A stretch of DNA of 64,000 nt, taken from Paenibacillus_V sp046244365 (lineage in GTDB: Bacteria > Bacillota > Bacilli > Paenibacillales > NBRC-103111). The notes under the pieces are model-generated. The model had not been told where the DNA came from. It ran no database searches and saw only the letters and a list, made by a program, of their open reading frames with translations. Below, in pieces: positions 1 through 8,027 of the stretch; position 1 is the stretch's first letter, and each line of letters starts with the position of its first letter. The stretch lies in NCBI RefSeq assembly GCF_046244365.1, contig NZ_CP176395.1, positions 496,001 through 560,000 on the forward strand, written 5' to 3'. Position numbers and translations under genes: made by a program.

Positions 1-342
1 GTTGTCGAACGGGGAAGCACGCTGTCTGCCGGACAGCGGCAGCTTATCTCGTTCGCGCGGGCGCTTGCGTTCGATCCCGCGATCCTCATTCTCGACGAAG
101 CGACGGCCAGCATCGACAGCGAGACGGAGGGGCTGATCCAGCGCGCGCTGGCCGTGCTCAGTCAAGGCCGGACGACTTTCGTCATCGCCCACCGGCTGTC
201 GACGATCCGCGAGGCGGACCGCATTCTCGTCCTGCACCGGGGCGAGATCGTCGAACGCGGCACGCATGACGAGCTGATGCAGCTTGGCGGCCGTTACTAC
301 AAAATGTATCAGCTTCAGACCGGCGAAGCGGCGAAGGTTTAG
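1..342 (+). CDS. ABC exporter ATPase domain, C-terminal fragment
   Basis: The last 113 codons of an ABC transporter gene whose start lies before the window; the frame is open from base 1. Seen: the ABC signature LSAGQRQ at residues 8-14 of the fragment, Walker B with the catalytic Glu (ILILDEATASID), the H-loop (VIAHRLS), and a tail (ERGTHDEL) typical of exporter half-transporters that fuse a membrane domain to the ATPase. It would hydrolyse ATP on the cytoplasmic face to drive export; the substrate cannot be told. A strong hairpin terminator follows 34 bp after the stop, so this is the end of its transcript. Confidence 0.93.
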   Translation, partial: VVERGSTLSAGQRQLISFARALAFDPAILILDEATASIDSETEGLIQRALAVLSQGRTTFVIAHRLSTIREADRILVLHRGEIVERGTHDELMQLGGRYYKMYQLQTGEAAKV

Positions 343-375
343 CGTCTCCAGGTGCCGGCTCCGCTGCACAAAGGA

Positions 376-428
376 AAAAAGACAGTATGTATCCTGCCTG
401 CAAGGGTAGGGAAACATTCTGTCTTTTT
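376..428 (+). terminator. Rho-independent terminator of the ABC exporter gene
   Basis: Long hairpin with outer arms AAAAAGACAG and CTGTCTTTTT, extended inward by ATGT/ACAT past one T-T mismatch and by a further CCTGCC/GGGTAGG stem. The outer arms supply an A-run and a U-run, so it could work in both directions. Confidence 0.85.
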
Positions 429-526
429 GTATTCGCATGCTTCGGCACACGTTGCGTACTGCATGGCGGCGGTTAGAACGTAAGCGGGAAGTGAGAGGAG
501 AGTGAGATGGCAAGTGGTGATCGCGT

Positions 527-2460
527 GACTCTGGAGACTGCTAAATCCCGGAAAACTGGGAAAAACGCGGATTTAGACGACGCCAAAGACTCTTATAATG
601 CTGGAAAGTGACGTGGCGTTCTCGAATGGGGCAAATAGACGACGCTAGAGACTGCTAAATCCCGGAAACTGGGAAAAACGCGGATTTAGACGACGCCAAA
701 GACTCCTATAATGCGGGAAAGGAACGTGACGTGCTCGAATGGGGCAATTAGACGACGCTAGAGACTGCTAAATCCCGGAAAACTGGGAAAAACGCGGATT
801 TAGACGACGCCAAAGACTCTTATAATGCTGGAAAGGAACGTGTCTTGCTCGAATGGGGCAAATAGACGACGCTAGAGACTGCTAAATCCCGGAAACTGGG
901 AAAAACGCGGATTTAGACGACGCCAAAGACTCCTATAATGCGGGAAAGGAACGTGACGTGCTCGAATGGGGCAATTAGACGACGCTAGAGACTGCTAAAT
1001 CCCGGAAAGCTGGGAAAAACGCGGGTTTAGACGGCGCCAAAGACTCCTATAATGCTGGAAAGGGACGTGGGCGTGTTCGAATATGGGGATTAGACGACGC
1101 TGGAGGCTGCTAAATCCCGGAAAACTGGGAAAGACGCAGATTTAGACGACGCCAAAGACTCTTATAATGCTGGAAAGTGACGTGGCGTTCTCGAATGGGG
1201 CAAATAGACGACGCTAGAGACTGCTAAATCCCGGAAACTGGGAAAAACGCGGATTTAGACGACGCCAAAGACTCCTATAATGCGGGAAAGGAACGTGACG
1301 TGCTCGAATGGGGCAATTAGACGACGCTAGAGACTGCTAAATCCCGGAAAACTGGGAAAAACGCGGATTTAGACGACGCCAAAGACTCTTATAATGCTGG
1401 AAAGGAACGTGTCTTGCTCGAATGGGGCAAATAGACGACGCTAGAGACTGCTAAATCCCGGAAACTGGGAAAAACGCGGATTTAGACGACGCCAAAGACT
1501 CCTATAATGCGGGAAAGGAACGTGACGTGCTCGAATGGGGCAATTAGACGACGCTAGAGACTGCTAAATCCCGGAAAGCTGGGAAAAACGCGGGTTTAGA
1601 CGGCGCCAAAGACTCCTATAATGCTGGAAAGGGACGTGGGCGTGTTCGAATATGGGGATTAGACGACGCTGGAGGCTGCTAAATCCCGGAAAACTGGGAA
1701 AGACGCAGATTTAGACGACGCCAAAGACTCTTATAATGCTGGAAAGTGACGTGGCGTTCTCGAATGGGGCAAATAGACGACGCTAGAGACTGCTAAATCC
1801 CGGAAACTGGGAAAAACGCGGATTTAGACGACGCCAAAGACTCCTATAATGCGGGAAAGGAACGTGACGTGCTCGAATGGGGCAATTAGACGACGCTAGA
1901 GACTGCTAAATCCCGGAAAACTGGGAAAAACGCGGATTTAGACGACGCCAAAGACTCTTATAATGCTGGAAAGGAACGTGTCTTGCTCGAATGGGGCAAA
2001 TAGACGACGCTAGAGACTGCTAAATCCCGGAAACTGGGAAAAACGCGGATTTAGACGACGCCAAAGACTCCTATAATGCGGGAAAGGAACGTGACGTGCT
2101 CGAATGGGGCAATTAGACGACGCTAGAGACTGCTAAATCCCGGAAAGCTGGGAAAAACGCGGGTTTAGACGGCGCCAAAGACTCCTATAATGCTGGAAAG
2201 GGACGTGGGCGTGTTCGAATATGGGGATTAGACGACGCTGGAGGCTGCTAAATCCAGGAAAACTGGGAAAGACGCGGAATTAGACGACGCCAAAGACTCA
2301 TATATTGCTGGAAAGGGACGTGGCGTGCTCGAATGGGGCAAATAGACGACGCTGGAGACTGCTAAATCCCGGAAACTGGGAAAAACGCGGATTTAGACGA
2401 CGCCAAAGACTCCTATAATTCTGGAAACGGACGTGGCGTGCTCGAATGGAGTAATTAGAC
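527..2460 (-). repeat. Tandem array of ~17 units of ~114 bp forming a 569-bp higher-order repeat
   Basis: The landmark ACTGCTAAAT (GCTGCTAAAT in three units) starts at 537, 651, 764, 878, 991, 1106, 1220, 1333, 1447, 1560, 1675, 1789, 1902, 2016, 2129, 2244 and 2358, so the unit is 113-115 bp. Unit variants recur every fifth copy: 537, 1106, 1675 and 2244 are exactly 569 bp apart, and 1106-1674 and 1675-2243 read as essentially identical. Each unit holds two related cores (TTAGACGACGCTAGAGACT and TTAGACGACGCCAAAGACT) about 52 and 62 bp apart. No open frame of note runs through it. Strand is given as minus because the cores match, on that strand, the plus-strand copies near 19.9, 32.9 and 46.2 kb. 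Bases 429-526 before the array hold nothing I recognise. Confidence 0.95.
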
Positions 2461-2576
2461 AAAGCTCACTTCCTTTAAGCAAGAGGAATCACCGTAAGCC
2501 GTAATCGGATTGCGTATAAATGCATTAATATTCTGCGAGTATCTCCCCTTCAGCAGCGACGCAGGAATCTGCGCAG

Positions 2577-2606
2577 AAAAAACCTAGCGGTGAGTATTCC
2601 GCTAGG
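2577..2606 (-). terminator. Terminator of the minus-strand operon 5870-2681
   Basis: Perfect 8-bp stem CCTAGCGG/CCGCTAGG with an 8-nt loop, followed on the minus strand by six T. It lies about 75 bp past the stop of the gene ending at 2681. The same stem arms recur in the terminator at 60724-60757. Confidence 0.85.
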
Positions 2607-2680
2607 CTGGGCGATCGTATGCATTCACCAAGAAATATGGCTCGGAAGACTAGTTTGTTTTGCGTGCCGTTACCTTCGTT

Positions 2681-4756
2681 TCACGGCGACCGGTTTGGCG
2701 TGGAGCTCGTGTTCGGGTTCGTACTGGGGTTAGGGCTTGAACTCGAGCTTGGGCTTGAACTCTGCTTTTGATTCTGATTTGGTTTTTGGTTCTGACCTGG
2801 ACTTTGACTCTGACCTGGACTTTGACTTTGACCTGGACTTTGATTTTGACCTGGGCTTTGGTTTTGATTTGAGCTTTGATTTCGGCTAGGACTTTGACTA
2901 GGACTTGGATTTTGGCTTGAGCCTGGGCTGGAACTTGGGTTTGATCTCGAGCCTTGGTTCTGCCCTGCGCTTTGCCCTGAGCTCTGACCCGAGCCCTGGC
3001 TATCGACGGCATCCGGGCCTTCAAGCTTGCTGATTTGAACGCTTGGAAGCATCAAGGTTTGTCCGTCGTTTAGCATGGACTCGTAGCCGCCGTTCCACGT
3101 TCCGATTACCGTCGTTTTGCCCAACGTGAACGGGAAATTGCCCTTCAGCAACATATAGCTGTTTTTGAATTCCGCTACGGCCGTTTGTCCGCTTATGGAG
3201 ATGATCGTACTCGTAAAACGAACCTTCGTTTTGGCATAGTTGAGCAGTTCGTCCGCCGTAATGTCCACATAGTCGGACTTAGTACGGCTGAACGTGTACT
3301 TTCCGTTTACGATCTCATAGTAAGCCTGCTCGTTGTCCGGACGGCCAGCAGGGGAATCGACCAGCAGAAGTCCCGGCCGCTCCATGGAGAAGCCGTTCGC
3401 TTCCACATCGAAAAGCGGCTGAAGAGACCCGTCGCGGTATACGAAGGCAAAATAGCGGCCTTTTCGGCTGGTAGAAGCGGACTCGGCCACGATGACCGGC
3501 TCGTCGCCGGCGCTTAAGCCGTCGTAGCTTTTCACGGCTTTGATCTTCGCGCTCTTATCCAGCTGCACTTCAGCCCCTTGCAGCGTACCGTCCGGAAGCA
3601 TGGCTCCGAACAGAAGCGCATTTCCGTCGGCAACGCCTGCAGCGACGGCGGTTAACCCGAACTTTTGAGTTCCCGTGTACGTCATGCTGACTTTACGCCC
3701 CGGAAAATGGGTATCCAGCAGATGAACAGGCTGCGCGATCGCCCATTTTCGTTCGGCGTCCGCTTTTTCCTTGGCCGTATCGCGGTAGCCCTTCAACTTG
3801 TCGTACATGGCGATGGCATCGCCGAATTTATTGGCTTTGACGGCCTGATCGGCCGTTCGGAACCAGCCGTCGATCGTTTTTTTGATGTACGCCTGAGCTT
3901 TGCCGCTGGCCGGAATGACATCCTTCAGCGACTGGACGGTTTTCGCCGTCCCGATAAAGCTTTCGATTTCGCCGGCTTGTCCGGTTTTTTGCAAGATCTG
4001 CAGGGTGTAGTCATCCAGCCATGCCGTCAGCCAAGGCGCCTGCCACTTGTTGCTCTGATACATCTGAAGTTTTGATTTGACCGACTCCCCCAGCTCTGGA
4101 ATGCCCGACTTTTTGGCTTGCGCCTGCAGGCTTGCCGTATCATATTTTTGCAGCAGCTCGTTAATGGCTTTCGGCTTCGACTTGTCGAAGAACGAATCGG
4201 GGATGAGCAGCAAATTTTCGGCGAGACCTGCGCGGTCGAAGTCGTTATTCTTTATGCTGTCGGCGATTTGCTCGATTAAACGTTCCTTGGTTCGCACGAC
4301 ATCATTCCGCAGCTTGTTCTCGGTATCTTGACGGGCGGACAGCTCTTTAAATACTGCCAACCGCTCCGGCTCCTTCGCGGCTTCGGCGGCGAGCTTGGCG
4401 TACTCGTTATACGCTTCTACAAGAAGGGCGCTGTTTTCGTTCCCGGCCGCAGCAGACGCCCTGGTAGTCAACGCGGACAGCAGCAGCTTCGTTTCCGTTA
4501 CCGGCTGAAGCGCGTCCAACGACTGCTCGATCAGGCTTTTTTTATACTCGATGGCCCACAGGCGCTCCGCCTTCGCAAATAGCTCCTCGGCTTGAATGAT
4601 CTGATTCTGTTTGTACAGCTCGTCCGCTTCGTTAACCAGGCTGATTTTACGCTCCGTTAAATAAAGCTTGTAACAGGCGGCGGCCGCCATTAGAAGCAGG
4701 ACTGCAATCGATAGGCTGCGGATCGCGAGCGATTTCCCATAAGCGGTTACAGGCAT
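2681..4756 (-). CDS. Single-span membrane protein with Gln/Ser/Pro/Asn-rich C-terminal tail
   Basis: 691 residues, not recognised as a named family. Seen: a short cytoplasmic start, one membrane segment at about residues 10-28, a long helical, Lys/Ala/Glu-rich region to about residue 340 that looks like coiled coil or TPR-like helices, a beta-rich region at about 350-585, and a tail of roughly 100 residues made only of S, Q, N, P, G, K, R and T with repeated QSPGQ and NQSPGQ. The start has AGGAG nine bases upstream. It is the last of three minus-strand genes divergent from the tubulin/GTPase operon. Inference: an anchored, outward-facing partner of that system whose tail crosses or binds the cell wall. 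The minus-strand terminator follows. Confidence 0.75.
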   Translation of the reverse strand: MPVTAYGKSLAIRSLSIAVLLLMAAAACYKLYLTERKISLVNEADELYKQNQIIQAEELFAKAERLWAIEYKKSLIEQSLDALQPVTETKLLLSALTTRASAAAGNENSALLVEAYNEYAKLAAEAAKEPERLAVFKELSARQDTENKLRNDVVRTKERLIEQIADSIKNNDFDRAGLAENLLLIPDSFFDKSKPKAINELLQKYDTASLQAQAKKSGIPELGESVKSKLQMYQSNKWQAPWLTAWLDDYTLQILQKTGQAGEIESFIGTAKTVQSLKDVIPASGKAQAYIKKTIDGWFRTADQAVKANKFGDAIAMYDKLKGYRDTAKEKADAERKWAIAQPVHLLDTHFPGRKVSMTYTGTQKFGLTAVAAGVADGNALLFGAMLPDGTLQGAEVQLDKSAKIKAVKSYDGLSAGDEPVIVAESASTSRKGRYFAFVYRDGSLQPLFDVEANGFSMERPGLLLVDSPAGRPDNEQAYYEIVNGKYTFSRTKSDYVDITADELLNYAKTKVRFTSTIISISGQTAVAEFKNSYMLLKGNFPFTLGKTTVIGTWNGGYESMLNDGQTLMLPSVQISKLEGPDAVDSQGSGQSSGQSAGQNQGSRSNPSSSPGSSQNPSPSQSPSRNQSSNQNQSPGQNQSPGQSQSPGQSQSPGQNQKPNQNQKQSSSPSSSSSPNPSTNPNTSSTPNRSP
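2740..2960 (-). repeat. Imperfect short tandem repeats encoding the Q/S/P/N tail
   Basis: Runs of hexamer-based units (plus strand CTTTGACCTGGA and variants, period 6 within 18 bp) lie inside the 3' end of the gene at 2681-4756. They encode the repeated QSPGQ tail and are likely to vary in copy number by slippage in steps that keep the frame. Confidence 0.75.
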
Positions 4757-4768
4757 GAGTGCGAACTC

Positions 4769-5707
4769 CTAGATGACCCCTTTGAATTCCGGGTCGAAAT
4801 CGTATTTTTTCTTGACAATGTCCTTGGTGCGATCGTACAGCAGCTGCCATTCGCCGGGCTCCCGCTTGGAGAGAAGCTTGCATAATCGAAGAATCCGCTC
4901 CCTCGGAAGCTGGTCCAAATAAGTCAAAATCAGTTCCATGTACGGATCGACATACTGCTTCAGCCTCAAGGCGGCGCCGGCTGCGTTAACGAGGAGGTCG
5001 GTTCCTCCCTCCAGTTGGCCGATCGCAACCATGTACCGGTCGACATAGTTCAATGTTTTTCTTTTGATCAGCTGCGGGTTGACCTTGGATACTTCCAGCA
5101 GGTAGGAAACGAATTCCTTATCGAAGGTGGACGGGATCAGGGATTCCAATTCCAAATCCATATCGCTGCGCAGCACGAAACGGTTCAATATCGAAATTTT
5201 GCCTTTCTTGATGCGATCGTTATGGAGAAAGACGCCGACTTCGCGGAGCTTCTCGTAGGCGGATTTGTACTGTTCTTCCTTGGCGTCGGCCACGGCGCTC
5301 ACAATGTCTTTTTCCAAGCCCTCCTGAATCCGCTTGTGCTCGCGCAGCACCAGCTTCTCGAGCTGGATCGACTGCCTGCGCGGGAGAGCCTTCCGGTAGA
5401 GCAGCCATAGAAAAAGGGGCAGAGCCAAAGTCACGGCCAGCGCGGTCAACAGCTGCGGGATCGTGCCGGCGGCTGCGACCGACAGACAGCCCAGCGCCAG
5501 CAGAAGCGCCGATTCCGTATGGAATTTGCGTCTGCACACCGTATCGGAATAGGCGTGGAACGAGACAAGCGGACGATTCCCTCCGCATGCTTCGCATCGG
5601 GTATGCTGCAGAACGGTGTAAGCTCCGCACTTTCGGCATACCTTCAACCGGTCGAAGGCATATTTGGTGACGACGTTTTTTTTAAATTGAACGGGTAATT
5701 TTTTCAT
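4769..5707 (-). CDS. Zinc-ribbon membrane protein
   Basis: About 312 residues from the ATG at 5707; a GTG at 5722 would add five. Seen: an N-terminal CxxC...CxxC zinc ribbon (CRKCG, then CEACG), two closely spaced hydrophobic segments at about residues 65-105, then a charged, helical cytoplasmic domain of about 200 residues with coiled-coil character. The family is not recognised. Its start overlaps the end of the 62-residue gene upstream, so the two are probably translationally coupled, and it lies 12 bp before the next gene. Inference: a membrane adaptor of the neighbouring GTPase/tubulin-like system. The GTPase in that system also carries a zinc ribbon. Confidence 0.75.
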   Translation of the reverse strand: MKKLPVQFKKNVVTKYAFDRLKVCRKCGAYTVLQHTRCEACGGNRPLVSFHAYSDTVCRRKFHTESALLLALGCLSVAAAGTIPQLLTALAVTLALPLFLWLLYRKALPRRQSIQLEKLVLREHKRIQEGLEKDIVSAVADAKEEQYKSAYEKLREVGVFLHNDRIKKGKISILNRFVLRSDMDLELESLIPSTFDKEFVSYLLEVSKVNPQLIKRKTLNYVDRYMVAIGQLEGGTDLLVNAAGAALRLKQYVDPYMELILTYLDQLPRERILRLCKLLSKREPGEWQLLYDRTKDIVKKKYDFDPEFKGVI

Positions 5708-5870
5708 CGTTGTCAGGTTCACCGTTCACTAGCTTGAGCAGCAGCGCATCGGTTTGGTCCTGAGGAATTTCGCGTTTGCGCAGCAGGACGGCCGTTTGAT
5801 AAAGCGCATAGCAGGCGATGGCCAGAAGACAGAAACCGTAAACGGCGGTTTGCGCCAAAGATAGCGTCAT
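5682..5870 (-). CDS. Small single-span membrane protein
   Basis: 62 residues with one N-terminal membrane segment (about residues 5-28) and a short acidic cytoplasmic tail. A GGAAGGAG site lies eight bases before the ATG. It is the first gene of the minus-strand trio and overlaps the next gene. The good ribosome-binding site, the overlap and the conserved-looking architecture argue that it is real; its role is unknown. Confidence 0.65.
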   Translation of the reverse strand: MTLSLAQTAVYGFCLLAIACYALYQTAVLLRKREIPQDQTDALLLKLVNGEPDNDEKITRSI

Positions 5871-6222
5871 GTGAATGCTCCTTCCGTCGGAATGATTGGA
5901 CTGAAAAAACTAAGAAAGTCTTAAGAAACTTTTCGATAGCCGCATCCGTCTATCCTTAGTATTCGATTTGGAACCGGCATGGCCGCCGGACCGTTTCATT
6001 CCTTGCATGCAATCCCGAACGTTCCGCCGACAAGCGGCTCTCGGCGCGAGCGCGCAGGCAACAGGGGTGCTCTAGTCTTTCCAAGCCAAAATAGAATATA
6101 ATGGAATAGATCATAAAGATGACGAATAATGGGGCTTCCCGTCGTTTCATGGATATATTACAACTTTTGGGGTTAAATGACTAGCGAGACATATCGACTA
6201 TCGATCCGTAGGGGGAACATCA
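5871..6222. other. Divergent control region of the tubulin/GTPase island
   Basis: 352 bp between the minus-strand trio and the plus-strand operon, with no convincing gene. Toward the plus operon there is a TATAAT at 6097-6102, a poor -35 (AGTCTT at 6074-6079), and an AT-rich stretch with TATATT near 6150. The minus side is also AT-rich near 5900-5960. No riboswitch or attenuator was seen. Confidence 0.6.
6074..6102 (+). promoter_or_regulatory. Candidate promoter of the VWA/tubulin/GTPase operon
   Basis: TATAAT at 6097-6102, with a weak -35 (AGTCTT) 17 bp upstream. It lies about 120 bp before the first start codon. The -10 is good and the -35 poor, so an activator or another sigma factor may be needed. 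Confidence 0.4.
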
Positions 6223-8013
6223 ATGGCTGTGAGCAGGACGTACATAACCCGGTTTATGAAGGCGGCGATTGGCATGGCGCTGCTTTGGAATTTAATGACT
6301 TTGCAGGCATTCGCCGCAGAGGAAGGAACCAAGCTGGATGCCGTGCTCGTCGTGGACGTCAGCAACTCGATGAACGACAGCGACCGCAATAAAATCGGCA
6401 ACGAAGCGATGAAAATGTTTACGGACATGTCTTCCATGCAAGGCGATAAAATCGGAGTCGTGGCCTACACCGATCAGATCGTGCGGGAAAAAGCGCTGCT
6501 TAAAATGAACTCCGAGCAGGACAAGCAGGAGCTGAAAAGCTTTATTGACCAATTATCAAGAGGACCTTACACGGATATATCCGTCGGCTTGAAGGAGGGC
6601 CTCAAAATTTTGCAGTCCGGCAAAGAGCCGGGACATGCTCCGTTGATCGTGCTGATGGCCGACGGGAATAACGACTTCAACCCGAGCTCCGGGCGTACGA
6701 ACGAGCAGGCCGACAAGGATTTGCAGAATACGGTGAAGACGGCCAAGGACAACGGCATCCCGATCTATACGATCGGGCTGAACGCCGACGGTTCGCTGAA
6801 CAAGGACGCGCTCGCCAAAATCGCTTCCGAGACGAACGGGAAATCCTTCGTAACCAGTACGGCCGACACGCTGCCGCAAATTTTGAGCGAGATTTTCGCC
6901 GATCACATGAAGCTGAAAGTAATCCCGATGAAGAACATCGTGGCGAACGGGGAGTTTCAGGATATCGCCATCACGATTCCGAATGCGAACGTGCTGGAGG
7001 CCAACATTTCGATCATGTCGGGCAAACCGGTGGAGCTGCAGCTGATCGATCCGGCGGGCCAGCAGAAAGCCATTCCGTCGGACGCCGTGTCGCTGTCCAA
7101 GTCCAAATCCTATTCGCTGTTGAAGCTGTCCAAACCGGCAAACGGCGAATGGAAGCTGAGGGTAAAGGGCGTCAATCAGGATAAGATCGATATTAATTTG
7201 ATTTTTAATTACGACCTGCAGCTGGTCATGGCGCCGCTTGCCCAAAAAACGTATAAAGTCGGCGACACCGTGAAGGTGCAATCGTTTTTCGAGGACAACG
7301 GGCAGAAGCAGACGGGGGCGGAGCTGTACAAAGGCATGAAAGCGACCCTGTTCGTGACGGATCTGGATACGCAAAAGACGGATCAGGTGCAAATGTCGGC
7401 CGTCGACGCCGGCTTCGAAGGAAGCTTTCCGATAAAAGAAAAGCATCGTTATCAAATCAAGGTGAAAGCGGAGGACAACAGCTTCTTCCGGGAAACGAAG
7501 CCGGTCGAGCTTTCGGCGACCGGAGGAGCAGCCGGCACCGCACAGCCGTCCGCAGCGCCCGGGGAGCCGGCGGAGCCCGGGAAACCTTTTCCTTGGCTCA
7601 CCGTACTACTTGGAGGCGTCGGACTTCTTGCCCTCGTTGCCCTGGCTATTCTGCTAATGGCTTATCTGCGGAAGAAAAACAAAGGGTTCGTCGGTCAAAT
7701 GATGATCGAAATTCAAGACGAGGATACGGGAGAAACGTCGAATCCGCAATTCAAAAAGCTGAACGCCTTCAAAGGCAGCTTCCGTCTGCATCAATTGCTG
7801 CAGCTCGCTCCCGAGCTTGCGGAAACGGATAAAATCGTGCTTCAGCCGGGGCCGAACGATTCGATCGTGCTTCTGAACAAATCCGGCTGTCTCATCGAGA
7901 AAGCCGGCCGGGCTTTGGACGCCGCTAAAGGCAAAGAGCTGAAAAAGAACGACCGCATCAAAATTTCGCTGCAAAACGTTCGCAAATCGATCTATTTGGA
8001 TTATATCGACTAA
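6223..8013 (+). CDS. VWA-domain protein with signal peptide and C-terminal membrane anchor
   Basis: 596 residues. Seen: a signal peptide ending in AFA about residue 31, then a von Willebrand A domain whose MIDAS motif DVSNS is at residues 45-49, with the later metal-site elements YTDIS and MADGNND. An extended beta-rich stalk follows, then a Pro/Gly/Ala linker, one membrane helix at about 457-482, and a cytoplasmic tail of about 115 residues. A strong AGGGGG site precedes the ATG. VWA domains bind ligands through a metal ion; here the domain faces outward, so it may act as the sensor or adhesin of the system. It is the first gene of a seven-gene operon, 14 bp before the tubulin-like gene. Confidence 0.88.
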   Translation: MAVSRTYITRFMKAAIGMALLWNLMTLQAFAAEEGTKLDAVLVVDVSNSMNDSDRNKIGNEAMKMFTDMSSMQGDKIGVVAYTDQIVREKALLKMNSEQDKQELKSFIDQLSRGPYTDISVGLKEGLKILQSGKEPGHAPLIVLMADGNNDFNPSSGRTNEQADKDLQNTVKTAKDNGIPIYTIGLNADGSLNKDALAKIASETNGKSFVTSTADTLPQILSEIFADHMKLKVIPMKNIVANGEFQDIAITIPNANVLEANISIMSGKPVELQLIDPAGQQKAIPSDAVSLSKSKSYSLLKLSKPANGEWKLRVKGVNQDKIDINLIFNYDLQLVMAPLAQKTYKVGDTVKVQSFFEDNGQKQTGAELYKGMKATLFVTDLDTQKTDQVQMSAVDAGFEGSFPIKEKHRYQIKVKAEDNSFFRETKPVELSATGGAAGTAQPSAAPGEPAEPGKPFPWLTVLLGGVGLLALVALAILLMAYLRKKNKGFVGQMMIEIQDEDTGETSNPQFKKLNAFKGSFRLHQLLQLAPELAETDKIVLQPGPNDSIVLLNKSGCLIEKAGRALDAAKGKELKKNDRIKISLQNVRKSIYLDYID

Positions 8014-8027
8014 GGGGGCATATAAGT

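Noticed and set aside
527..2460. Possible CRISPR array
   Set aside because: The 'spacers' are themselves repeated with the units and the period is 114 bp with two cores per unit; no cas genes are present.
2650..3024. 124-residue minus-strand frame rich in K, Q, V and R
   Set aside because: It lies in another frame over the hexamer repeats of the gene at 2681-4756 and is open only because of that repeat; no ribosome-binding site was seen.
5956..6150. 64-residue minus-strand frame in the divergent control region
   Set aside because: No ribosome-binding site, and it covers the likely promoter of the operon.
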